A program made the position numbers and the translations under genes. The notes under the pieces were generated by a model. That model worked only from the letters and a program-made list of their open reading frames with translations, was not told the DNA's origin and did no database searches. This document shows positions 25,577-33,957 of a stretch of 54,537 nucleotides of DNA, piece by piece. The stretch is from Lentisphaerae bacterium GWF2_49_21 (GTDB lineage: Bacteria > Verrucomicrobiota > Lentisphaeria > Victivallales > GWF2-50-93): assembly GCA_001804805.1 (NCBI GenBank), contig MHBH01000081.1, positions 1 to 54,537 of the forward strand, written 5' to 3'. Each line of letters starts with the position of its first letter. The stretch's first letter is position 1.

Positions 25577-25645
25577 GGGCTTGTTCCCATTGGTAATGGG
25601 AATATCGTTGTTAGGTCTTTTTACTTCTTCTACTATCTCTTCCAT
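25577..25645 (-). pseudogene. Displaced N-terminal 23 codons of the outer transposase
   Basis: ATG 25645, preceded by AAGGAG, encodes MEEIVEEVKRPNNDIPITNG then NKP, and continues through the target duplication as LHGG. The same residues start the body of the outer transposase at 23860, in the same frame. This piece was cut off by the IS4 insertion. Confidence 0.85.
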
Positions 25646-25700
25646 ACTGACTTCTCCTTCTGTTAGTTCTTAAGGAGTGTCAGTAGGTTTCCTGTTTTAC

Positions 25701-26363
25701 CATCAACTCATTAACTGGTAATTAGCACAGTCAACCATGGCCGTCCAAAGTCCATATCGGAAAAGGATCTGGGTCTCATCGAGGGCAGGCTTGGAGAGTT
25801 GTGTAGGAAGTGAATTTTCAGGGAAAACTTACAGGAGCCTTATAAATAAAATGGGCATAATGAAAACGCGACATTGTGACACACTTGATCTGCGCAATGA
25901 GACATAATAGCTTGATATTGGCTTTGATGAATTTTCAACTTCAAGACTAAATTAGCCTCAGATTTATTGTTATTTCATAACTTGGCATAATTCCAGCTTG
26001 TTGTTTTCTCTATGTTCTTTGAAAATATTCTTGATGATCATTTCCAATCATCCTTCTCCTGTTTCGACAGGAATATATGTGGACAGCGGAAACGGTACGC
26101 CTATACATATTTCAATTGGTTGGGTATTCCCAAAATTCTTTTGAAGTGGTTAAGGAGTGATTCTTTCCTTGTTCCGGATCGAAAGATTGCCAAATGACTT
26201 GCCTCGAATTCATATGAATTGGATGAACAAGTTATTTTGACAAGCCAACGGTTCATGCGCCGGTTATTTCATGATAATAAATGAAGTTTCCTGCGCTTTC
26301 AAAAAGCACTAAATATTAGTGCTACGGCATTCAATAATTTAGGATAGAAAGGAGGTGATTAAT
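25701..26363 (+). other. Non-coding, hairpin-rich stretch upstream of the reverse transcriptase genes
   Basis: No convincing gene lies here. Structures seen are: TCCTGT/ACAGGA around a TTCG loop (26057-26072); ATATGT/ACATAT (26075-26110) enclosing a GC-rich interior; the 14-nt palindrome AATTCATATGAATT (26207-26220); and AGCACTAA/TTAGTGCT with a 3-nt loop (26305-26323). CTAAATTA (25947-25954) can pair with TAATTTAG (26335-26342), just before the small ORF. This is where a retron msr-msd RNA would be expected, but no single structure proves it. A short frame around 25,735-25,800 (HGRPKSISEKDLGLIEGRLG) has a weak MutL-like look only. Confidence 0.35.
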
Positions 26364-26630
26364 ATGGCAGATAAGCATCGCCCATCAAGAAGAAAGAGCA
26401 GATCAAGCTCAAAAGGCAGTGTGTCTACTAAGACATGCAACTTTCGAGTTTGGTGTAATGCCCGGTGGAGAGAGATTTTGGGATTTGCGGCATTGCTTGG
26501 AGTAATTGAGACCTGTCTTCAAAAGGCAGGCACAATCTTCGAGTATGTTGAAAAATTCATAAATTATCTCTTCATTTGTTTATATCTCCTTCAGAAGAGG
26601 AATCATATATATGTCAATAGCTCCTCCTAA
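26364..26630 (+). CDS. Small basic membrane protein preceding the reverse transcriptase
   Basis: An 88-residue protein not recognised as a known family. ATG 26364 follows AGAAAGGAGGTGAT, a 14-nt perfect match to the anti-Shine-Dalgarno 16S tail, 8 nt from GGAGG to ATG. Residues 1-24 are Ser/Arg/Lys rich (KHRPSRRKSRSSSKGS). Then come two hydrophobic segments, EILGFAALLGVIETCL and FINYLFICLYLL, probably membrane helices. It overlaps the reverse transcriptase start by 20 nt, so the two are translationally coupled. Position and shape fit an effector or accessory protein of a retron-type defence unit; this is inference. Confidence 0.6.
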   Translation: MADKHRPSRRKSRSSSKGSVSTKTCNFRVWCNARWREILGFAALLGVIETCLQKAGTIFEYVEKFINYLFICLYLLQKRNHIYVNSSS

Positions 26631-27483
26631 AAGCATCGAGGAGCTTGCGCGCCGTCTTGAAATGGACTGTGTCAAGCTTATCTCCATTTCTGTAAAAGCT
26701 CCATTACTTTATGGCAGAAAGGAAATCCCCCGAGAAGGGAAACCACCAAGAATCATTGAACCTCCACACAAGAATCTAAAAGAACTTCAAAGAAAATTGC
26801 TTGATACAACCTTAATTCACCTCAGATGTGACGACTCCCTGTTTGCCCGAAAAGGAACGAACACCGTTGATGCTGTCATTCCTCATATATCAAAACCAAT
26901 TCTTATAACGATGGATATTAAAAACTTCTTCCCAAGCGTATCTCATTTTCAAGTCAAGACCGCCTTAAAAAGCCGCGGTATTCCTGACGATGTTGCAAAA
27001 TTGATTACCAGATTGACAACTCACAGGCATCATCTCCCTCAAGGTGCGCCTACTAGCGTGGAGTTGGGGCGGCTTGTCATGCATCCTGTAGCCCTGGAGG
27101 TAAAGCGTGCTTTAGATGCGACAGGAACAAATTATGCCTTTTCAATGTATGTCGACGATGTTATAATTAGCGGACCCGTTGGTCTAAAACGCATGATAGG
27201 AATAATTTATAAAATCTATGAAAGACATGGCTTCAATTTAGATAAATCAATTAAAATGAGAACAATGCGTCTCGGTAAAGACGTTCAAGAAGCACTCGGA
27301 ATTCGAATTGACAGAGGGATAGAACCTGGAGAAGCTATTCGTTTAAAACTGGCTCACGCAAATAGTAATAGCAAAGAGCATAAGGGGCTTCGCTCATATG
27401 CTTCGCACCTGCAAAATAGAAATAAAAAATATTCGGAGAGGAAAAAGTGTAATGTTGGTGGTCGTTGCAAGTTGTGTCATTGA
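26611..27483 (+). CDS. Retron-like reverse transcriptase
   Basis: A 290-residue RNA-directed DNA polymerase. RT motifs in order are PPRIIEPPHKNLKELQRKLL (residues ~47-66), MDIKNFFPSV with D102, LPQGAPTS (Q144), and MYVDDVIISG with the catalytic D182-D183. Length and QGAPTS favour retron or Abi/DRT-type RTs rather than group II introns (no maturase or endonuclease) or diversity-generating RTs. The canonical retron NAxxH and VTG motifs are not clear; ALGIRIDRGIEP occupies the VTG position. So this is a divergent lineage. It is coupled to the small membrane protein upstream and sits in an integrase island. Confidence 0.85.
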   Translation: MSIAPPKSIEELARRLEMDCVKLISISVKAPLLYGRKEIPREGKPPRIIEPPHKNLKELQRKLLDTTLIHLRCDDSLFARKGTNTVDAVIPHISKPILITMDIKNFFPSVSHFQVKTALKSRGIPDDVAKLITRLTTHRHHLPQGAPTSVELGRLVMHPVALEVKRALDATGTNYAFSMYVDDVIISGPVGLKRMIGIIYKIYERHGFNLDKSIKMRTMRLGKDVQEALGIRIDRGIEPGEAIRLKLAHANSNSKEHKGLRSYASHLQNRNKKYSERKKCNVGGRCKLCH

Positions 27484-27664
27484 AAATAAGCTGATAACAG
27501 GCGTAGGGAAGCATTCGGGGCACACTTTTGCTATGGACTTTAAATTCCAGACTGAAAAGCGCATAGGTTTCAGCCCCAGACAATTGGAAAAATCCTAAAA
27601 TTCTGTCATTTCGCAGAGATTACAGAATCAGAGGTTGATGGTGGATTCACAAAAAAACATTTAT

Positions 27665-28441
27665 TCAATCCGCCTTTGACGTTTCTTTTAATAGTTCTCT
27701 TCCGGTAATCCTTGGGTTTCGTTCTTTAATCCGCGCATAATCTTCAAATGACAGAATCTTATCTGGAATGAACTTGTCAACGGTTCTACCGAGCAGGGAT
27801 TTCCTGATGGTCTTTTCACGCTTCAAGTCCTCCGGTGTCATCTCCTTGGAATATTTCAACTCCAAGGCGGTCAATGTTGCGACAGCGTCAATTTGCTTTG
27901 CCGCCTTCGCGTCCAAGGTTCCAGAACCCAAAGCCCATATCCTGCATGTCAGTTCACTGGAAACGACAACCTCCTTTTTGACAATTGACACCTTGAGATA
28001 CTTGACAAGAAGCCGGATGAACTCTTCAATGTTCCCATCGTTCTCGATTTCAAAACCAGCGCCAATGATCCAAAAACCTGACTCGCCTTTGCTGCCGGGC
28101 AGACTACCATCCGTCTGATTAATCTCTTGATATTCCTTCAAAGTGGACAACACCTGTTTTCGCTGGAGAATGTTCAGGTTGGAGAAAGTATCGATGAACT
28201 CCTGGACTTCGCCGGCAAAGCCCGGGATCATTGAGAGCGACACCGAATTCCGACTGAGATGCGGGAGGATCAGCGGATAGAGGTTCTCCCAGGCACCTCC
28301 TTCGATGTTTTCCGTGCGTCCGTCAAGCCATCTTGCCACGGTCGTATGAGCCACTCCAACCTTGAGACCGAACTGGTAAGGACTGCCGATTTTCTCTACT
28401 GCTGCTTTGATGGCTTTCCTGATATCATGGTCAATTTTCAT
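27665..28441 (-). CDS. HTH (XRE/phage repressor-like) protein of the integrase island
   Basis: A 258-residue protein from ATG 28441, with AGGAGG 6 nt upstream; the longer frame adds a non-conserved leader. Residues ~1-60 look like a phage-repressor-type HTH (IRKAIKAAVEKIGSPYQFGL, VGVAHTTVARWLDGRTENIE). The rest is not recognised: a mixed alpha/beta region (ESGFWIIGAGFEIENDGNIE) and a charged C-terminal helix. It is divergent from the excisionase-like gene and likely represses that promoter, as C1-type regulators do in mobile islands. Confidence 0.55.
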   Translation of the reverse strand: MKIDHDIRKAIKAAVEKIGSPYQFGLKVGVAHTTVARWLDGRTENIEGGAWENLYPLILPHLSRNSVSLSMIPGFAGEVQEFIDTFSNLNILQRKQVLSTLKEYQEINQTDGSLPGSKGESGFWIIGAGFEIENDGNIEEFIRLLVKYLKVSIVKKEVVVSSELTCRIWALGSGTLDAKAAKQIDAVATLTALELKYSKEMTPEDLKREKTIRKSLLGRTVDKFIPDKILSFEDYARIKERNPRITGRELLKETSKAD

Positions 28442-28639
28442 CCAAAACCTCCTGGTTTTCAAAAATAAATGAAAAATAATTGATGTCCAAAAAGGCACAA
28501 TAATGCATAACGATACTCAATAATCCACACATGTCAAGACTTAATAAAACTTAAGAAGCCATTATTCGCTGGCATCGCTGGCGAGGCATGACTATATTGT
28601 GCATCAATGTTCAATTATGAACATAAAAAGGAGGATGAC

Positions 28640-28981
28640 ATGATCAGCAGACAGACTTCCGAAATGGCGGCCAACTTCATCCGGACGCTCGAAAAATCCG
28701 GGACGGTCGACAAGGGCGAGAGCAGGGAATTTACGGCGCTCTGCAGGAAAATCGAACAGGACAAGGCAAGGGGAGAGGAAAGACAGCCGGTCGAAATCAA
28801 GCTGATTTCCAAGAGGAAAGCGGCAGAGATCCTTTCGGTTTCGGTAAAGACGGTTGACCGGCTGGGCGCTTCCGGAGCCTTGCAGAAAAGGATGATCGGC
28901 GGATCAGTCCGCTTCCTGATTGCCGATGTCTACAGCCTTGCCGGAATAAAGACTTCAGGAACTGAAGGCACAATTACATGA
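28640..28981 (+). CDS. Excisionase-like helix-turn-helix protein
   Basis: A 113-residue protein. ATG 28640 follows AAGGAGG (28628-28634) at 5 nt. The C-terminal half holds a MerR/excisionase-type HTH: LISKRKAAEILSVSVKTVDR, then GASGALQKRMIGGSVRFLIA. The N-terminal half is helical and charged. It overlaps the next gene by ATGA, and both lie between the divergent repressor-like gene and the integrase. It probably binds arm-type sites during excision. Confidence 0.7.
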   Translation: MISRQTSEMAANFIRTLEKSGTVDKGESREFTALCRKIEQDKARGEERQPVEIKLISKRKAAEILSVSVKTVDRLGASGALQKRMIGGSVRFLIADVYSLAGIKTSGTEGTIT

Positions 28982-29328
28982 TTATCGAAATTGAAGATTT
29001 CCGGGGAAATCCTGAATGTGCTGGGAAATTGTTCTGTGACGATGACGCGTTGTCATGGAGAGCAAAAGGGCTGATGGAATATCTCCTCCATATTATGAGA
29101 CAGGGGAAATTCCGAGTCGGACTTCCCGAGCTGACAGCTGCTTCAAGAGATGGGGAAAAGGCGACAAGGAGCGCGATCAATGAGCTGTTTGGCCGTGGAT
29201 ATATTACCCGTCGACAGGAAAGAGAGAACGGTAAATTCCTTGGAACAAGATATGTCTTATCCATGGTTCAAGGGGATTCCATGAAAGAAGAAACCAGTTC
29301 ACCGCATGCCGTCTTGCGGCAGACATGA
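28978..29328 (+). CDS. Winged-helix replication/DnaD-N-like protein
   Basis: A 116-residue protein whose ATG (28978) overlaps the previous stop as ATGA. LSWRAKGLMEYLLHIMRQGK, then RDGEKATRSAINELFGRGYI and TRRQERENGKFLGTRYVL match the N-terminal winged helix common in phage and plasmid replication-initiation proteins (l.w.akGl..yll.lp...v....l.....G...v..al.eL...Gyl.r...r). It is shorter than full initiators and may be a DNA-binding regulator. Confidence 0.6.
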   Translation: MIIEIEDFRGNPECAGKLFCDDDALSWRAKGLMEYLLHIMRQGKFRVGLPELTAASRDGEKATRSAINELFGRGYITRRQERENGKFLGTRYVLSMVQGDSMKEETSSPHAVLRQT

Positions 29329-29393
29329 TTATGCGTGGCAGACAGTTCGAAATCACATGGGGGAATGCAGGCACGGAAATACAGGCAAGGTTA

Positions 29394-29446
29394 GCTTTTG
29401 TACCCACAGGCGGTACAAAAGCGTTTACAGCCAGGGGCAAGCCCCT
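29394..29446. repeat. Two strong hairpins between the winged-helix and integrase genes
   Basis: GCTTTTGTACC (29394-29404) pairs perfectly with GGTACAAAAGC (29412-29422) around a 7-nt loop. AGGGGC/GCCCCT follows at 29433-29446. They lie between convergent genes. A terminator, integrase arm site or single-strand recombination site is possible. Confidence 0.5.
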
Positions 29447-29586
29447 TCGACCCCGGAATTGAAGAAAGCTTATAAAAACTGCATGAATCCTGTGGGATTT
29501 TAGAGGAAGTCGGGTGAGCCCAGGGGGAACAGCTCGACGAAGACTCTCAGAGATGCGGGAGTTGAAGAAGAGGGCGGTAATATCTT

Positions 29587-30909
29587 CTATGCAGTCAGTA
29601 TCTTCAATATTTCCTGTTCCTTCTCCGTCAAGTTTCCAGAAGATTTTATGAGTTCAACGGCTCTGGAAAGCCTGCTTTTCAACAGGGATTCTGGATTTTC
29701 AGAGGGCTGCTCTTTGACAACAATTCCATCTTCTGCAGAGGAAATCATTGGCAGGGCTGCAAATATCTTGCCTTTGACCTCATGAGTCAGATGCGTGTAA
29801 TAATCCTGGAGCGTCTTGACATCGTCCCCCATGACCTGTGAAAGAATCATCACCGGAACTCCTCTTGATGCCGCAAATGTCGCAAACGTATGGCGCAGCG
29901 AATGGAACCCGTACTGATTGGCCTTCCTCAGCCTCTGCCCTTTCCCCGAAACCTCGACGGTGGTTTCAAAGCCGTTATGGGTGAATACCTTCATGATCCC
30001 ATATCGGATGGAGGATTTTTCCTGGTAGAGCCTTGCAAGATTCGGCATGACAAAGCCATCTGTTCCACCGTCCCGCTGCTCCGCCTTTTTCAACTCCCTT
30101 GAAAGCATGGGATGGATTGGAATTTCGACCTCCCTCTGGATTTTCCTTGTCTTGACAGGGATGAGCCTGATGACATTCTGCTTGAATCTGACGCTGTCCC
30201 ATTTCAGCAATGCCGCATCGGCAAGCCTGAGCCCCGTCCACATGCCGATATTGAAGAGAAGCCTCATCTCCTCCTTGAATGGGATTGAAAGAGCCGGATC
30301 GTCGAAGGAGTTCAGGAGCTTCTCGACCTCCTCCTCCGTCAGCGCCTGCCTGGCGGTCATCCTGATCTTTTCCTTCCGCTTGATATTGTCACGGCACCAT
30401 ACGTTGTCGCGGAAACCCAGTACGATCCTGAAAATAAGATGCAGGGCTTTCACATGGTGGTTGAAGGTGTTCCAGCTGATCCCGTCAGCCCACAGCTTCC
30501 TCGCATACTCCTTTGCCATGTCCACGGTAATATCGTTGAGCAGCACCGCCTGAGGATAGTGTTCATTTGTCCATGAAGTAAATTTCTCCAAGCTCCTCTT
30601 GTAGTTCTTCAGCGTTCCGGGGCTCGAATTCGGACGGGACGGATCCCTCGTGTAGTTCTCCCATGCGGAACTGAGCCTGGCTTTCCTGTCGTTGAGCAGC
30701 CCCCTGGCCTCGGCGATATGGACCGCTATCTGGGCCTTCGTCCTTGCATCGATGGGTTTCAGGAATTCCCCGGCCTTTTCCTCCGCCGACCTGAAATCAC
30801 GGCACTTGAGGGAGATGACCTTGCGGCTCTCCCCTATGTCGTACTGGAGGTAGTAGACTCCTCCGCGCTTGAAGATGTGCCCCTGTCCTTTTGACCTTCT
30901 TTTACCCAT
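29587..30909 (-). CDS. Tyrosine-type site-specific recombinase/integrase
   Basis: A 440-residue integrase taken from ATG 30909 (GKRRSKGQGHIFKRGGVYYL); no strong Shine-Dalgarno is visible, and a TTG 28 codons upstream is the alternative. It has an N-terminal arm-type domain, a SAM-like core-binding domain (YKRSLEKFTSWTNEHYPQAV) and a catalytic domain. The catalytic residues are R in TGLRLADAALLKWD, H-x-x-R in FHSLRHTFATFAASRG and the tyrosine in LQDYYTHLTHE. It is the likely mover of the island; the island would end near mnmG. No tRNA attachment site is visible. Confidence 0.9.
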   Translation of the reverse strand: MGKRRSKGQGHIFKRGGVYYLQYDIGESRKVISLKCRDFRSAEEKAGEFLKPIDARTKAQIAVHIAEARGLLNDRKARLSSAWENYTRDPSRPNSSPGTLKNYKRSLEKFTSWTNEHYPQAVLLNDITVDMAKEYARKLWADGISWNTFNHHVKALHLIFRIVLGFRDNVWCRDNIKRKEKIRMTARQALTEEEVEKLLNSFDDPALSIPFKEEMRLLFNIGMWTGLRLADAALLKWDSVRFKQNVIRLIPVKTRKIQREVEIPIHPMLSRELKKAEQRDGGTDGFVMPNLARLYQEKSSIRYGIMKVFTHNGFETTVEVSGKGQRLRKANQYGFHSLRHTFATFAASRGVPVMILSQVMGDDVKTLQDYYTHLTHEVKGKIFAALPMISSAEDGIVVKEQPSENPESLLKSRLSRAVELIKSSGNLTEKEQEILKILTA

Positions 30910-31155
30910 GGTGGTTGAAATTATCAGCTCCTGTTTTATGTTGTCTTTGCATGTCGCCGGATCAAAGACAGATATTGCTTTATGCACACACAATAAGCAT
31001 ACAACAGGGAAACAGGCATGTCAAGAGCAAAAACGCCAATCCGATGATATATGAGGCTAAAATAACTTGTATAAACCATGAAGAGCAGGTCGGAAATAGA
31101 TTTATTTATATAGACTGGAAGCCTGTGCTGCATTGCTAGGACAATTGCCGTTGGT

Positions 31156-33012
31156 TCAGTGGGTATTCTTCTCGAAAATTCTCTTCAGGTGCACTTGGAG
31201 CAAAGTGATTTCGGCGGGAGTGACGCCGTCGATGCGGGTGGCCTGGGAAAGAGTTGAAGGAAGGATTTTTCCAAGTTTCATCCTGGACTCGTTCCTGAGT
31301 CCTAACACTGCATCATAGTTGAAATCAGGTGGAATCCTCCAGTTCTCAAGCTTCTGCAGATTCTTCACTGACTTCAGTTCGCGTTCGATATAGCCATGGT
31401 AATGCGCAGTGATGATAAGCTGTCGCTTGATCCGTGCGCTCTCGGGCTGTGAAACGTCAAGGCCGGGAAGAGGGAAGTCAATTTTGGCGTCGACATCTCC
31501 ACCGAGGGATTTCAGGTGATTAAGAATGGACTGCTTTTCGTGTTTCTCCTTGTGGAATCTTGCCTCTGTTTCCGCGAGCCTTCCAGAATATTTCATGAAC
31601 TTTGCGAACTTCGCAGATGAGAGCAGTCCGAGATCGTTCGCTATCCGGCATAGGCGCAGATCGGCGTTGTCCTGCCGCAGGATCAGCCTGTATTCGGCAC
31701 GGCTCGTGAAAAGACGGTACGGTTCGACAATTTCCTTGGTGACCAGATCATCGATCATTACACCGATGTAGCTTGTCTCCCTTCCGAATTCATAGGGTTC
31801 CTTGTCATTTGCGAATCTCGCGGCATTTAATCCGGCGATGAGTCCTTGTCCGGCAGCCTCCTCGTATCCGCTCGTTCCGTTGATCTGTCCGGCGAGGAAA
31901 AGGTTCGGCCATTTTTTCACGGCGAGTCCGCGGTTTATCTGGTCGGGGAATACGAAATCGTATTCGATGGCATAGGCGTAACGCGAGATTACGGCGTTCT
32001 CGAGTCCGGGGATCGAATGGATCATCTGCACCTGGACGTCAGTCGGAAGGCTTGTCGATATTCCGTTTATATAATATTCCTGGGTGAACTCTCCTTCCGG
32101 CTCGAGATAGAGGAGATGGGTCTCGTGGTGGGGGAATCTTACGACCTTGTCCTCGAACGAGGGGCAGTATCTTGTGCCGATGCCGGATATTTTTCCGCTG
32201 TACAAGGGGGATTTGTCCAGGTTCTTCCTGATTATTTCCGCGGTCTTCAATGTGCTTTTGACGAGAAAACAGGGCATTTCCTTTTTTACTGCGCGCGGAT
32301 AAGCGATGTCTTCCGGGAAATAGCTGAAGGATTCTTCGGGAGATTCGCTCTCCTGCACGATCATGTCCGAGAAATCGATGGTCTTGGCGAGGATGCGCGG
32401 AGGTGTCCCGGTCTTGAGCCGTCCGAGTTTGATCTTGAGCTGTTTTGAGAAGGCTTTTGAGAGTTCGGAAGATGGTGGATCTCCGGCGCGGCCGCCGGGG
32501 AAATTGAGAAGGCCGTAATGGAGTTTTCCTGAGAGGAATGTTCCGCTGCATACGACAACGCTTTTACATCTGAAATTTTCTTCGAGGTTGGTCCTGACTC
32601 CGCAGATTTTTTTATTTTCAATCAGGAACTCCGTGGTTTCAGCCTGGTGGATTATTAGGTTGGCTGCGTTTTCGAGCTCGAATTTCATGGCTCTCTGGTA
32701 GCAGACCTTGTCGCACTGTGCGCGGGGCGACCAGACGGCCGGACCTTTTCCGCGGTTGAGCATCCTGAACTGGATTGTCGCCGCATCAGTTATTTTACCC
32801 ATGGCTCCGCCGAGTGCGTCGATTTCCCGGACGACCTGTCCTTTGGCGATTCCGCCGATGGCCGGATTGCAGCTCATCTGGGCGATATGGTCCATGTTGA
32901 TGGTCAGGAGCAGGGTTCTTGCGCCAAGGCGTGCCGAGGCGAGGGCGGCCTCGCATCCGGCATGTCCGCCGCCGACCACGATCACATCATAGTTGTACTG
33001 GATTGAAGACAT
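31156..33012 (-). CDS. mnmG: tRNA uridine-5-carboxymethylaminomethyl(34) synthesis enzyme MnmG
   Basis: A 618-residue FAD protein that, with MnmE, modifies wobble U34 of certain tRNAs. DVIVVGGGHAGCEAALASAR is the FAD dinucleotide motif. CNPAIGGIAKGQVVREIDAL, MLNRGKGPAVWSPRAQCDK, RLKTGTPPRI and FLAGQINGTSGYEEAAGQG are family signatures. The C-terminal helical domain ends LLQVHLKRIFEKNTH. Length is typical. It is divergent from the TPR protein gene. Confidence 0.97.
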   Translation of the reverse strand: MSSIQYNYDVIVVGGGHAGCEAALASARLGARTLLLTINMDHIAQMSCNPAIGGIAKGQVVREIDALGGAMGKITDAATIQFRMLNRGKGPAVWSPRAQCDKVCYQRAMKFELENAANLIIHQAETTEFLIENKKICGVRTNLEENFRCKSVVVCSGTFLSGKLHYGLLNFPGGRAGDPPSSELSKAFSKQLKIKLGRLKTGTPPRILAKTIDFSDMIVQESESPEESFSYFPEDIAYPRAVKKEMPCFLVKSTLKTAEIIRKNLDKSPLYSGKISGIGTRYCPSFEDKVVRFPHHETHLLYLEPEGEFTQEYYINGISTSLPTDVQVQMIHSIPGLENAVISRYAYAIEYDFVFPDQINRGLAVKKWPNLFLAGQINGTSGYEEAAGQGLIAGLNAARFANDKEPYEFGRETSYIGVMIDDLVTKEIVEPYRLFTSRAEYRLILRQDNADLRLCRIANDLGLLSSAKFAKFMKYSGRLAETEARFHKEKHEKQSILNHLKSLGGDVDAKIDFPLPGLDVSQPESARIKRQLIITAHYHGYIERELKSVKNLQKLENWRIPPDFNYDAVLGLRNESRMKLGKILPSTLSQATRIDGVTPAEITLLQVHLKRIFEKNTH

Positions 33013-33240
33013 GGAAAATTGCCGATTGTTGATATCCGGTTACCGATTTGAAATTCGAGTAGAATATATAATTTGCGGAACTTTTTACCATAAGTATCGT
33101 AAAAACAAACGTGGTTTTAAGCTTGAATCCGGCGTTGAGCCGGCATGCCGCTGTTTTTGCCTTCCCATGGTTGAATAAAAGGACTTCTGAATTAACTTAT
33201 TGGGCTCAGAACAAATCTTGAATACCATGGAGAAAATTCA

Positions 33241-33873
33241 ATGAACAAGAAAAAAGAAGCCGAGAAGGAAAATATCATCGAGGAGACATATGATGAAATG
33301 ACCCAGTTCGAGGACTTTTTCGTCGCGCACTGGGAGAAGATACTGAACGTCGCAATCGCGATAGTCATTGCCTCCGCCGTCTATTTTGTATATTCAAAGA
33401 TAAGCGGCACGAAAGATATTGAGGCCTCCGCCGAATTCGCAAGGGCGAAAACCGTCCAGGAGCTCCAGAAGGCCATAGGATCCCATCCTTCCAATCCGTC
33501 CGCCAACTATGCCAGGCTCAAGATCGCAAAGCTTCTTGTGGCTGAGAAGAAATATGACGATGCCCTCAAGGCGTGCAGGGAGATAACTCAGGTTTCCGGA
33601 AGCGAGGAGGCTTACTGGCAGGCAAAACTGGACGAAGGATATATTCTCGAGCTGATGGGAAAGATGGATGAGGCTGCTGAGAGCTTTTCCAAGTTAGGTC
33701 CGGACATAAAGTTCCCGGTGAATGTCAGGAACGAAGCTTCTTATTCAGCCGGCAGGATTTTCCTTTCGAACGGGAAGAAGGACAGGGCCCTTGCGAGCCT
33801 GAAGTCGATCGATCTCTCGTCTCCCACCGTATGGTCCGAACAGGCTAAAGGGCTTCTGCGGAGAATTGACTGA
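33241..33873 (+). CDS. YfgM-like tetratricopeptide repeat membrane protein
   Basis: A 210-residue protein with a charged N-terminus (EDFFVAHWEKIL), one membrane helix (VAIAIVIASAVYFVYSKI, residues ~38-56) and TPR-like helices outside (ANYARLKIAKLLVAEKKYDD, AYWQAKLDEGYILELMGKMD, RNEASYSAGRIFLSNGKKDR). This matches the YfgM/PF09976 layout, where the protein is anchored near the Sec translocon. A Shine-Dalgarno-like GGAG precedes the ATG. It is followed by the pseudokinase gene. Confidence 0.75.
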   Translation: MNKKKEAEKENIIEETYDEMTQFEDFFVAHWEKILNVAIAIVIASAVYFVYSKISGTKDIEASAEFARAKTVQELQKAIGSHPSNPSANYARLKIAKLLVAEKKYDDALKACREITQVSGSEEAYWQAKLDEGYILELMGKMDEAAESFSKLGPDIKFPVNVRNEASYSAGRIFLSNGKKDRALASLKSIDLSSPTVWSEQAKGLLRRID

Positions 33874-33957
33874 AGTAAATATTCGCCGAATCTTTTATTC
33901 AGCGGATATTTACATGCAGAACTCCCCGGTGCATGAGTAAATTTGGGAATAAAACAT

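Larger units (their letters stand above)
21843..25700 (-). mobile_element. Outer IS481/IS3-like element, multi-ORF, truncated and interrupted
   Basis: Minus-strand genes in order are a DDE transposase, a small HTH protein, a frameshifted HTH/coiled-coil protein, and the start of a fourth ORF that ends beside the AraC gene. The transposase start is separated from its body by a complete IS4 element. The exact outer ends are not certain: the right end is somewhere near 25,660-25,700 and the left end seems lost near 21,843-21,890. I could not match terminal repeats for this outer element. Confidence 0.6.

Noticed and set aside
25735-25800. Short frame with HGRP followed by a helix, recalling the end of MutL.
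   Set aside because: Only about 20 residues with a common motif, no start and a stop just upstream; too little to call a gene fragment.
27440-27483. CxxCH-like motif (CKLCH) at the reverse transcriptase C-terminus, suggesting heme or zinc binding.
   Set aside because: It lies in a 13-residue tail of a cytoplasmic protein; chance is more likely.
26611-27483. Group II intron or diversity-generating retroelement RT.
   Set aside because: No maturase or HNH domain, QGAPTS motif, and no template/variable repeat pair noticed nearby.
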